Assembly (NCBI GenBank): GCA_016584495.1
Contig: WAID01000003.1
Location: 992,001-1,056,000 of the forward strand
Direction of reading: 5' to 3'
Source of the DNA: Celoporthe dispersa
Taxonomy: Eukaryota > Ascomycota > Sordariomycetes > Diaporthales > Cryphonectriaceae
Length of the DNA stretch: 64,000 nucleotides
Translations under genes and position numbers: made by a program
The notes under the pieces: model-generated
The model's input: the letters and a program-made list of their open reading frames with translations, nothing else
What the model was told of the DNA's origin: nothing
The model's database searches: none
Shown: piece by piece, positions 32,790 through 43,380 of the stretch
Layout of the letters: each line of letters starts with the position of its first letter
Position numbering within the stretch: the stretch's first letter is position 1

Positions 32790-35078
32790 ACGACTGTGTA
32801 GGCAGATTGTACAGACGCAATGGGCTCGAGAAACCCCCCTCCCTTCTCTCCCGGCGGAAAAAAAAAACCGAGGTTCGAGATGCCGCGTCTGGGACGCGTA
32901 GCGGGGTTGAATAGGTGGGGCTGAATGGAATGTGAAGCCGACTTTGATAGTCCTTTTGGAATTCAGCTGGAATTTCTTATGATGAGAGTAATTCAACTTG
33001 TTTCGATTTCAATTTGAATCAAATATCTGTTTCTTACTTTTTGCAATCCCCTGGCAGCTCAGTCTGGGAACTTGTTGTTACGTGCTGATTGGAACTCATG
33101 GACGCGTGTGTTTCGCGCTGGATCGTGAACACGATATTTATTATGTAAGCTGGAGCACACTCTCGCTCATGCCTTGAGCAACATCGTCGCTCATGATCAA
33201 CCATCTCGCCCACAATTAAGCGAAACGAAATTACACGCTGCAGATCAATATACCTTGACTACGTGATGTTGGAACATTCTGGATCGTCCCCATGGCCACA
33301 GACAGCCCCTCAGCACGTCGCGCAGTGTGGCTACGGTGGTGTCGCGAGCTCCTCTTGTTGGTGCTCGGTGTGGAGGATGACTGCGCGCGGGCCTCAGGAA
33401 CCATGTCTGGCCCTATTCTAACATAATCATCCACTTTGGACCAGATGCACTCATTCTTGTCCTCTCTACGTGCCCTCGCGATACACTTTCCTCAGGACAC
33501 CCGGTTCCTCGACCTGGTTGTTGTCAAGGTGAAGGTTTGTGAGGGGACGGAAGACGGCCTGGTCAAAGTAAGCTAAAAACACGGGCAACAGCCTGGTGCA
33601 GGTAAAAACACCTGGAACCCCCCCCCCCCCCCGGGCCTCTCCCAAGCCGCTGCAGGGATGAGGAAAAGCGCACAAATTCCCACTGCAACGACGGTATATA
33701 GTCGGGTTATACAGGCTGCGGAGACCCCCCTCCTGCAATCCATCGTTCTTTCTCTCGGTGTAGGCGGTCCAATGACGTCTGCCCACGACGCTCTCCCTCC
33801 CTTCCCTGCCGCTCGTTGCCGCTACTGCACCTTGGGGCGGGTCGCTTTCTTCCCAGCCGACCTTCCCGCTTGCCCACTCCTCTTTTCGGAATCTCTTGCA
33901 GGAGGAAACGAGGATGTTGCAGGGTTCGAGCATGGCGGGAGTCTCATCCGCCCTCCCCATCGGGTCCACCACAGAGCGAGACAGCTGCTACGCCAAGATG
34001 CTGTCTCCACCACGCAGCTGACCTGCCCTCCCCCCCTCCTCCTGCCAGCCCGAGCCAGACGACCTGCACGCTGTCCCGATGCTGGGGTATGACAGCGGCC
34101 CCTCTGGACCAATCCCGACGAGACATGTTCTCTTGGTGCCACCTGGAGCGAGAACGTAGTGGAGGGGGTCTGGCGTCAACAAGAGGGAGGCAAAGGTACC
34201 ATGCAAGGACAGCGGGAGAGACAGGAAAAAGCAAAGAAGGAAAAAACCTCGTATTGGGGCCCTGCATGGCGTAATTTCCCCCCTCTCTCTCTCGCTCCCG
34301 GCGGCAAGCCAGGTGGTGTTGGGCGGTGGCGGGTGGTGGGCGGTACGGCATCCCTCCCTTTCTGATGTGTCGCACAGGGACGAGCTCATGACCGGCTCAG
34401 CACCACTCCTCCCTGGAACACATATGCAGCTTACTATGACCACCCTGCCGTCTCCATTCTCGTGCGCGCCCCCCCAATGTATCATTTATGATGTGGCTTG
34501 TTGGGATATTCAATAGTGCTTGTTGGGAGGACCAGGGAGGACCAGGGAGGGAGGATGAAGGAGGTGGGGTGTGAGAACACGAAAATCATCCCAAAAAGAA
34601 AGGGAAAAAAAAGGAAGAAAAAAAAAAAAAAAGAGGTACTACTGTATCAGAGAAATACCCCATCAGACCTAGACATATATTGGGTACCCACCTGGTACCG
34701 TCTCAGACTAATTACTCATGATTTGAACCATGGATATACATACGACACACGCGAGATAGATACGTACACCACCCGCGTCCAGATCCCCTGGTCGTATATG
34801 GTGAGGCTGCGAACCTCGCTGGCTCGGGAGGATCGGGCGATACAGACAACTAACTAGCGGTGAGGGTGCGCCTGTGGGAGGCTGGCTGGCCACTTCTCCC
34901 TTCCAATCTATCACAAATCGCACGCAGCCGAGTGGTCTGAGCTTTCCCACCCCCTCCCTCCACTCCCGATATGGGAGGGAGAGAGAAGAGAAGAGTGGTG
35001 GGTAATCATGTCTGGTTTCTTTTTGTGCGCGCGCGTTGAAACAGCACACAAGACACTACACCCGGAAAGCACGGCAAG

Positions 35079-35145
35079 GCCCAGTCCAGCGCGACGGGTA
35101 AGCTCAGTCCAGCGCTACGGGTAGGCTCAGTCCAGCGCTACCAGG
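35079..35145. repeat. 23 bp tandem repeat, three units
   Basis: The core GCTCAGTCCAGCGCTACGGG repeats with a 23 bp period at 35079, 35102 and 35125, the first with two substitutions and the third truncated. Confidence 0.7.
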
Positions 35146-37027
35146 GAGAGCAGAAGAACCTGAGAGGTGAGAGGTACTTTGCTTCCTGATGGAGGGTACG
35201 GCGAGGCAAACTTGGGCAGGTAGAGGGACGCACACCCCTCCCCCACCCCTCCCTGTGATTGCGTGGAGGCTCACACGCCCCCGGCTCCCCCCCCCTCCCA
35301 ACCTGGTGGACAAGGGAAGGCGGCAGTGATGTGGTCATGGTCGTGGTCGTGATCGTGGCTCTTCTCCCCGTGTTCGTTTCCACAGGACGGTGCGTGCGTG
35401 CGTGCGTACCCCGTCAGGATGAGATGACCGTTATCTTGGATCATTGCCGGGGAAGGATTTCCCTCCTGCCGGCGTAGGCGAAAGAAGGGGTCCTGGGGCC
35501 GGCACCTGCTCGTTCCCACGGGAATAATTCCTTCTAGGATCTGTTGCTCCACTGGCCGAACCGGAATAGTTCCCGGTACTGGGCTTCCCGCTGGATCGTG
35601 CCCATGGGGAAAGAGTCGAGAGCGAGACCGAGAAGAGGGACCCATAAGGGAAACCAAAAAAAAAAAAAAAAATAATAATAATAATAATAAAAATTGAAAA
35701 AAAAAAAAAAATCTCGCTGAGAGAGAGAGACAGAGAGATCCCAGGTGTGTATAGGTCATCTCACTCACCCACCCACTCGCTCACTTACTCACTCTGGGAA
35801 TAAGATGTTGCACAAAGAACAAAACCCCAGCACTCAGCATTCACTCTCCTGCGGAGTGGGAGATGGATACATGACAAACAGACCGGAGAGTTCTGGTCCC
35901 CTGAGGATACAGTTTTGTTTTTGTTTTGATTTGTTTTTTCTATCTTACCTGCCTCAGGAAAGTCACCTCTTTTCTGAAATAAATCAAGAGTCAAGCTCAT
36001 TAGGGCTGGCCGCTTAGTAAGAAGAGAGTGTATTTCCCGACGACAGAGAGAAGAATACACGAGGATAACTAGGAACACGCGGCTGTTGTCTGGGTGTCTT
36101 GAGCCACGACGATAAGGCCGGATGTACGAGCTCGCATGCCCATTCGGGGGCAGGATAAGGTAGCAGCAGCAGCAAGACGCACACACCCTCATCACATCAT
36201 CACTGTAGTCCCTCCTCGTAAACCTTATTCTCCATCTCTCCCTCTCTTTAGAGTTTCACATGGCAAGGTTGTAGTGAAGGAATCAATCCTCCCACCCTCC
36301 CTCTCCCACTCCCCCCGAATCGGGTAGAGGCTATCACCGTCCCTGCGCACGTTTCAGTTCCGAACTAGTTCCTTATCTCAAGGATCCTACGATAGTGACT
36401 GCGGGGGGAGACGACGGGCCTTCCGAGAGAGCTCACAACCACCGCAGAGATGCACTAAAGAAGAATGGAAAGATTTATTTATCTACTACAGGGTTTGTAC
36501 ACGATTTTTTTTTTTTGTGAGGACGGCCCATCAGACAAAACTTGCGCAGTCAAACTAGCCATCCGGCCGCCCCCGTTTGGAGGTCCGCATCCCATGTAAC
36601 CTCCGCCCGGGGGGGGGAAATATCCGGCAGCACTTCTGCAACAACTCCGTTGGGTTTTCCAAACATTTATATCAAGTGTGCGTATCTGTCAACCTGGATC
36701 TCGAGTGTGCGATGAGGGTGCAGGCAGCTGCCCAGGGCAGAGAGAAGCCGAGGACAGCCTTGGAGGCCTGCCTCGGACGATACTGATATCCGAGAGCAGA
36801 CTTGAAGTCACGCGACCACTCGACACCTCGGCCTCAGTCCATTCCTCTGAGGGTGTATTCGAAAGGGATCCTTCCATCAGAACTACAGCAAAGGCCAGGG
36901 ATGGAGAACGTCACCAAGTCCCATGTGAGACTCCAGGTCATCACCAGAGCGAGCAGCCCAGCCTTGCGTGGAGTGAGAGAGGGGCTCAGCCTCACGTGAA
37001 GAGGGAGCAGGACCAGAGATATTCCGC

Positions 37028-37650
37028 ACTCTGGCAACTCGTCACCTTGCTTACGGACGGAAGTCATTCCACACCATCTCAGCCAGATTCTTGTACCACC
37101 ACACTCGACTCTCGACAACAACGCCTCCATCTTTTGTTTTCCGACGAAGAGTTTCGGCCGTCGGGAATCGGGAAACTCTAGCTTCACAGCTCGCCATCTG
37201 CTTACGGAGATGCAAATCACTCCACCAAGACAGTTAGATATTGTACCACGACAACCGATCGTCAACGCCTCCTCCCATCTTTTGCTGTCCGACGAAGACT
37301 TTCGGCCGACGGGAATCGGAAAACTCTGCTCTTCACAGCTCGCCCTCTGCTTATGGGCGTGGAAATCACTCCACCAACGCAGTTAGATATTGTACCACAG
37401 CAGTCGATGGTCAACGCCTCTTCCAATTTTTTTCTTCTTCTTTTCCGACGAAGAGTTTCGGCCGACGGGAATCGGGAAACTCTACACTGTGGCAGCTGAT
37501 CCCTCTGCTCACAGAGACGAAGATCACTCCCGCCACCTTCACTCAGAGTATCGCACCACAGCACCAGATTCTCAACGACGACGCCTTCATCTTGTTTTCC
37601 GACGAAAAGCTTCGGCCGACGGGCATCGGGAAACGCCGCCTCCATAGCCA
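37028..37650. repeat. About 150 bp tandem repeat, four units, each with a hairpin core
   Basis: Units at about 37028-37179, 37180-37327, 37328-37483 and 37484-37650 share the order CTCTGCTTA.., ATCACTCC, ATTGTACCAC, TCAACGCCT, TTTTCCGACGAAGAGTTTCG and GGGAATCGGGAAACTCT. In unit 1, AGAGTTTC (37148-37155) and GAAACTCT (37172-37179) can pair; the third unit keeps this exactly, the second nearly, and the fourth is degenerate. Each unit is open across the core and could encode FSDEEFRPTGIGK-like peptides, but in different frames from unit to unit. Confidence 0.75.
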
Positions 37651-39251
37651 GCTCGTGCGACACATCCAACATGGGCGGGGTCATGTGCCTGCTGGAGGAT
37701 CTGTACGACCTGATCATGTCACCTGGGCAGCAGCAGCAGAGCCAACACCCGGGGCGGGCGGAGGGACAGAGGGCCACAGAATCTCACATTGCGTAGCCTG
37801 ATCGGTACGTCTATGGCACGAGTATCTATGTGTACGTACCAGACACTCCCATTTTTTTTTTTTTTTTTGGTTGGTTGGAAACAAGGAAGGCTACGAGGAT
37901 GTCGTCAGGACTGCGAGAATTCTGGCGAGCGAGAGAGAGAGAGAGAGAGGCAGCACCTAGACCAGGCGCAGGGATCGCACCGGCCCATGACATTCCTCTG
38001 TATCAGCCCATACGATGTGGGCGGTGTGTGCAAATAATATCTGGAGGGAGGGAGGGGGGGTTGGGTTGTCTGGGGGGGCGGCTACTATGGTACAGCAAGA
38101 CAGCCCTGGTTGCCGAGATGACGGGCTCAGCGCTGGATTTCCCCTCCCTCGCCAGGGCGAGCCCAGCCTGACGGTCATGCCAGTTCAGTCCTGTGCGCCA
38201 ACACACGAAAACATGTAGATGGTGGCAACGGTAGCACGAGGATAGGCAGCAATGCCCGATGCTTTTCGGACAGACATAGGGCGCCATTTCCCTAATCCGA
38301 AATCTATCGGGCGTGATACAAGAAAAAGAGGCGTATTTGAATCAATAGTCTGCTGCTGTACCTCCCACCATAAAAGATGACCCATCCCCCGATCAACATC
38401 AGACAGCGGCGGCGACCGGGACGGTCGTCGTCGAGCACCACTATAACGACAGCCTACGGAGCCCGCCGTCAAGGCTTCCCTCTCATGTGTCACGAAGAAA
38501 TGAGGGAAAGAGTAAAAAGAACACAAAACAGGCAAGGTCTCTTACCGTGTGATACACAACAGCGCAGCATCCACACACCCATCCAGATCCCAGGGTGTTG
38601 CGGAGCGGTGTGCGCGAGGCGAGCGAAGGCCATCTGACCAGGTGCTGTCCCATGGAGATTGTCTTCCCCCGTCTCCTACCAAGGTTGACTCCTGGGGGTG
38701 AGGAGTTGTGAGGTATCACAAACAGGACGATGGAAAGGATGGAGCCCGAGGACAACCACGCACCACCACTAATAGCAAGCCAAAAAAAAAAAAAAAAAAG
38801 GGTTGAGTGGGAAGGCAGAGCGGTTCACGCGCCAGGTTGTCCGCAGATGGCGGTAGAGGGATACAAAGAAAAAAGAGAAGATATCAACGTCAGCAGCCGG
38901 TGGGCGGTCTGGTTGGTTCTCGTTCCTCTCTTTTTTTTTTCTTTCTTTCTTTCGCCTCTGATGCGGGGTGCCCTTGACAGGCCTGCGACGAAGAGGGTGT
39001 GAATCGGAAACGCGAAGAGGTCTAATTACTGCGGTGCTGTGCTGTGCAGGGAAAGAGTCCAAAAAAAAAAAAAAAAAAAAGAGATGTGTAGGACGAGAGC
39101 GAGGAGGCGACAAGGACCGACCAGTGAGAAGGTGACAAAAGGCATAGTATGAGGCCACTCCTTCCTGATGGGCGAGTCTGGGCCCGCCATTGCCCCCCCT
39201 CGGAACCAGTGACGCAGAGACAGCGCATCACCGAGCCTTGCAACCCCTTAC

Positions 39252-39279
39252 GACACACACACACACACACACACACACC
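39252..39279. repeat. (CA)n microsatellite
   Basis: About 14 CA dinucleotides; a shorter (GT)n run follows at about 39381-39397. Confidence 0.9.
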
Positions 39280-40365
39280 CACCCATGTCCTCATCCGGTT
39301 ATGGTTGCCCTGTAACCTCTAATATGATAGATATTATTTTTTTCTTTCCCCCTCCCTTCTACCCATTCACCGCGGTGAGTGGTGTGTGTGTGTGTGTACC
39401 GATTTGCCAGAACTTGTTACATGTGACAGTTGTTGGGAGGAGCAGGAAGGAAGGGGCGACGGGGTCGGGCTGGGTTGCCATTGGGGCGCTCACGGCGCGT
39501 TTCAGGTGGGTTGTTCTTTTTTTTTCTTTTTTTCATTTCCATTTCTTTCTTTCTTCGGAGCAAATAGATTGGGACAGGTGTGTGTGCATACGCCGCATGA
39601 TGATGGGGTTGCCAACAAAGCGCATATCAAACCATGCCCGGTGGCGTTGGGGGGGAGGAGGTCACGTCATGTCACAGTGTCACATGTAGAAGACAAATTC
39701 GATACCTCAGTCTCGCGGGGTTGGTGGTGGTGGTGGTGGTGTAATCTCTGGGTCGTTTCACAGGGAAAAAAAAAAAAAAAGATTAGGGAAAGCTGAAAAG
39801 AAAAAAAGGAGGGGGGCATGACGAGAAAGTTGGATTTGTATGACTCTCATCATTAACATCGTCATCATGATACTGCCTTTTTCCCCCTGCGTGTCTGGAA
39901 ACCCAAAAGAGAAGGGTTTGGCTGATGGGGAGGAAAGAAAAGACACAGGGACAGAGAGGACTGTTGATCATCCAACCTGACCCAAACGTTCAGCTCCTCC
40001 CGCCCGGCTCCTCGGCCGGAACCACAGGCGATCGCCCCACCTGTCAAGCTGTTTAGTCCCCACCGGTCAGAAGGCCCGCCCAGCGCTAGCAGGGAGTCGC
40101 CCGGGGCACAGGCCTGTAATGCCCCTCACAGGGGTGTCTTTTTAGGGCCCTCTAGGGCGAACCACCCACCTGTGTTTTTGGAGGAGAGGAGTGGAGGGGA
40201 GAGGATCTAGCTCCTGCAGACGTCAGGCTCGGGGGGCCAAGGACCAAGACCACACCCGCCGGGGAAGGGGGCCCGCCGCTACGTGTCCGGCGACGACCAC
40301 GCGCCCAACCTGATTTGTATGGTGATTATTCCACTCATCGCGTACCCACACCACAACCACACCAC

Positions 40366-40430
40366 ACCACACACACATAGACACACACACACACACACAC
40401 TCTCTCTCTCTATCGCTCACACACACACAC
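40366..40430. repeat. Compound (CA)n/(CT)n microsatellite
   Basis: CA repeats passing into CT repeats and back to CA repeats. Confidence 0.9.
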
Positions 40431-41085
40431 CATTACTCACACCCACACCCACACACCAAAAATCCACCAAGCGCAGGATGGCCCCATCCCGGCCCGTACC
40501 GGTCAGGGGTAGTAGTGGTAGTAAGTTTTGTGTTAGTTAGCTGTTGAAGGAGGAGAGGCAGGAAGGGCGAGGAAGGGCGAGAGAAAGAGGGGGGGGTGGA
40601 GAGAGCTCCAGCAAGGGAAGGGCGGGGGGAGGGAGGAAGGACCATGTTGTGTGGTAAGGGGCGGAGGAGGGTGGTGGGAAGGGACAAGGGTTGCATAGAC
40701 TGCCTAGAGGAAGGCGTAGAGAGCCTGATGGGCGGAGGGACACATGCAAAAAAAATAAATAAATAAATAAAAAATAAAAGAAAATGAAAATGAAAATGAA
40801 AATGGAAATGAAAAAAAAAAGACATGGCCATCGATTCGGATCGAGACTGATGGGGCATCGGGTCTGGGGCTGACATGCGGATCGAAGATCTCCCTCTCTC
40901 TCTCTGTGTGTGTGTTTTTTAGAGGTGGACAGGGCAGGACAAGGAGAGAAGGGGAAAAACAACCCGAGATGTGGCGGTGGGAGCCGTAAAGGGGGGTGGT
41001 TGTTGTTGATGATTAGTTGTCAGATAAAATAATGATAAATGATGTGGTGGTAGAAGGAGAAGAGAATCCATCAAGATAATACCTA

Positions 41086-41222
41086 TAAAAAAAAAAGAAA
41101 TACAAAAAGAAATACAAAAAGAAATACAAAAAGAAATACAAAAAGAAATACAAAAAGAAATACAAAAAGAAATACAAAAAGAAATACAAAAAGAAATACA
41201 AAAAGAAATACAAAAAAAATAC
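41086..41222. repeat. 12 bp minisatellite, about ten perfect units
   Basis: The unit AAAAAGAAATAC is repeated about ten times almost without change. Because the unit is a multiple of three, a long minus frame reading repeated FCIS is open; this is a by-product and not evidence for a protein. Confidence 0.9.
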
Positions 41223-41868
41223 AAGAAATTGACAATCCCTCGCAAAAAGATACCTCACCTCACCTTTGTCCCCCCCTCCCCTCCTCTCCCCCCTGGCCGC
41301 TTGACCGGCAGCCTGCAGCTTGCTCGTGTACCCTTCCCTACCCACCCCCACTACCACCACCACCACCAGCAAGCAAGGAAAAAAAAAAAAAAAAAGGACA
41401 GCCAGCCAGCCTGTTTTTTAGCCCAGAACATTGCTCATAAATGATATATCCGCGTAGATGGTTCGCCCTGGTGTAACTTCGAGGCAGATTGCTGCTGCCT
41501 CTGGTGTGTCGAGACGTCTGACGCCCCCGCCTCCCCCGGCCAGCTCCTAAAGGAGATGACCTGTCTCTCCTTCTCTCTCTCTCTCTGTGTGTGTGTGTGT
41601 CTCCCTCTGTTCAACCTCAACCGGACATATCTTTTCGCCAGTCCCTCCACCACCCTCGCCCCCTTTTTTCCTCCTCCTCTCCTACTCTCCTCTTCTCCCC
41701 GTCTCTTCATCGCTCCCCCATCTCTTTCGGGTATTCACCAACGCAAAAAAAAAAAAAAAACAAGCACAAACGCACACACATACAAACACACACCAGCCTA
41801 TTATTTACAGTCATTTTCTACTTCCCCCCCTCTCTCTCTCCTGATCCCTCTGTCGGAGATCCTTACAT

Positions 41869-43380
41869 GTGTCCCCTGTCAATATGTCTCTTGTAACGGC
41901 ACCGTTGTCGTCATCATCGGCAGGCCAGCCCGACACTACCAACATGGAGCAGGCCCAGGAACAAAAGGGAGACGAAGCCGCCGCGGCGCCCATGACCGGC
42001 CCGCCAGCCACAGGCGGCCCGCAGCCCACCACTCTTACCAGCACCAGCGCCAGCGCCAGCACCAGCACCAGCGCTGATAGCAGCACCAATACCAGCGCTG
42101 ATGGCTGTCCCAGCACCGGCACCAGCACCGGCACCAGCGCCAGTACCAGCGACGACCCCGGCACCAGTACCAACACCTGCACCGCCATCATCAGCGCCCG
42201 GGCCCTCATGGGCCTGGCGGAGCAGTCGTTCGAGGCGTATCGCGAGCACATCATCAAGCAGCACCAGGCGTCGCTCCCCTTCTTCCAGTTCACGGCGCAG
42301 CTGGACGAGGAGATGCAGCGCATCGTCGACGAGAATGAGCGGACGCTCGAGTGCGTGACGTGGTGCATGGACTACTACCACATGGCGCTGGCGCGGATCC
42401 GGCTGTCGTGGGCAAGTATGGGCATCTGGGACTACGAGTGGGGCGTGGCGCCGGTGCGGGCCGCGCGGTGGCGACACGAGGACCCGGCGGTAGCGCTGCC
42501 GGGCGACTGGTGGACCGACAGGACGCGCCCGCTCGAGATGTTCGAGAAGCAGGTGTTTGTGCTGTGGGACTCGGGGCGGATCAAGATCGTGACGTCCGGG
42601 TCGCCGGCCATCGACCGCGAGCGGAGCCACGAGGTGGCGCGCATCATGATCCGCAACCTGTGGAAGAAGAGGGGCATCTGGGACGCCCGCTGGGACCGCC
42701 AGCCCGGCCTGACGTGGAAGCACGAGCGCCCGCTGGCCGACTTCCTGGGCGACCCCGTCGAGTTCGAGATGGAGTCCACCGACGTCACGCCCAAGTACGA
42801 CCGCTCGGCCCCGCTCGAGTCCTACTTTCCCATCCTCAAGGGCGACAAGGTATACTCGGGCCTGCAGCTCGGCGGCGAGGGTGATGATGCTGATGATGAT
42901 GCCAAGGCCTCGTCGTCGTCGTCGTCGTCGTCGTCGTCATCGTCGTCGTCGTCTGCTGCTTCTGCTTCTTCTTCTTCTTCTTCTTCTTCTTCCTCCACCA
43001 AGCCCACGCTCAAGAGGGCTGCGCCCTCCCAGCCCACTCTCAAGAGGGCCGCGCCCTCCCAGCCCAAGGCCACCACCGCCAAGAGGGTCAAGACCAGCAG
43101 CAACACCACCATTGCCACTGCTGCTGCTGCTGCTGCTGCTACCACCACCACCAGCTCCTCTACCTCTACCTCTGCTTCCCACCCCACCACCAGGCCGAGG
43201 ACCACGCAGAGGATGGCGCCCTACCCGACGGCGATGACCCTCGGTGCCCGCCACCAGCCCCTGAACGCGCGCCCCAACCGCCGTACGATCAAGGTGGACA
43301 CCCAGGGCAACAGGCGCGACGACTACTGGCGCCGCCGCCAGGGCCTGTCTGACCGGGTGGACTTTTGGAGCGTCATCTAG
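41869..43380 (+). CDS. Hypothetical protein with internal GIWD duplication and low-complexity arms
   Basis: 503 codons in one exon. Residues 1-105 are Ser/Thr/Ala/Gly-rich. A folded core follows at about 107-330: LMGLAEQSFEAYREHI, LPFFQFTAQLDEEMQRIVDE, then two related segments, MGIWDYEW..ARWRHEDP and RGIWDARW..LTWKHERP, separated by a helix (IDRERSHEVARIMIRNLW). After an acidic patch comes a run of Ser from TCG repeats, Lys/Arg-rich LKRAAPSQP repeated twice, poly-Ala/Thr and a basic tail RNRRTIK-like, ending LSDRVDFWSVI. The basic repeats suggest a nuclear protein; the core is unknown to me. Codon use is strongly GC3, consistent with a real gene. Confidence 0.65.
   Translation: MSPVNMSLVTAPLSSSSAGQPDTTNMEQAQEQKGDEAAAAPMTGPPATGGPQPTTLTSTSASASTSTSADSSTNTSADGCPSTGTSTGTSASTSDDPGTSTNTCTAIISARALMGLAEQSFEAYREHIIKQHQASLPFFQFTAQLDEEMQRIVDENERTLECVTWCMDYYHMALARIRLSWASMGIWDYEWGVAPVRAARWRHEDPAVALPGDWWTDRTRPLEMFEKQVFVLWDSGRIKIVTSGSPAIDRERSHEVARIMIRNLWKKRGIWDARWDRQPGLTWKHERPLADFLGDPVEFEMESTDVTPKYDRSAPLESYFPILKGDKVYSGLQLGGEGDDADDDAKASSSSSSSSSSSSSSSAASASSSSSSSSSSTKPTLKRAAPSQPTLKRAAPSQPKATTAKRVKTSSNTTIATAAAAAAATTTTSSSTSTSASHPTTRPRTTQRMAPYPTAMTLGARHQPLNARPNRRTIKVDTQGNRRDDYWRRRQGLSDRVDFWSVI

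Larger units (their letters stand above)
32790..41868. other. 9 kb gene-poor, repeat-rich region
   Basis: No frame here shows a recognisable domain or believable splice pattern. The DNA is marked by a C run near 33619-33633; A/T homopolymers at about 34617-34632, 35656-35713, 37853-37868, 38781-38799, 39060-39080, 39764-39780 and 41380-41395; and (CA), (GT) and (CT) microsatellites. A 23 bp repeat, a 150 bp repeat and a 12 bp minisatellite are listed separately. Open frames of 100-170 codons here are low-complexity shadows of these repeats or have no other support. An unrecognised, heavily spliced gene cannot be excluded. Confidence 0.45.

Noticed and set aside
33466..34485. Several 100-168 codon ORFs on both strands
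   Set aside because: Mutually overlapping, no domains, driven by GC-rich low-complexity DNA.
37028..37650. CRISPR-like array
   Set aside because: Units are about 150 bp, repeats and spacers are not separable, and the host is a eukaryote; it is a tandem satellite.
41013..41372. ORF with repeated FCIS units
   Set aside because: Created by the 12 bp minisatellite whose length is a multiple of three.
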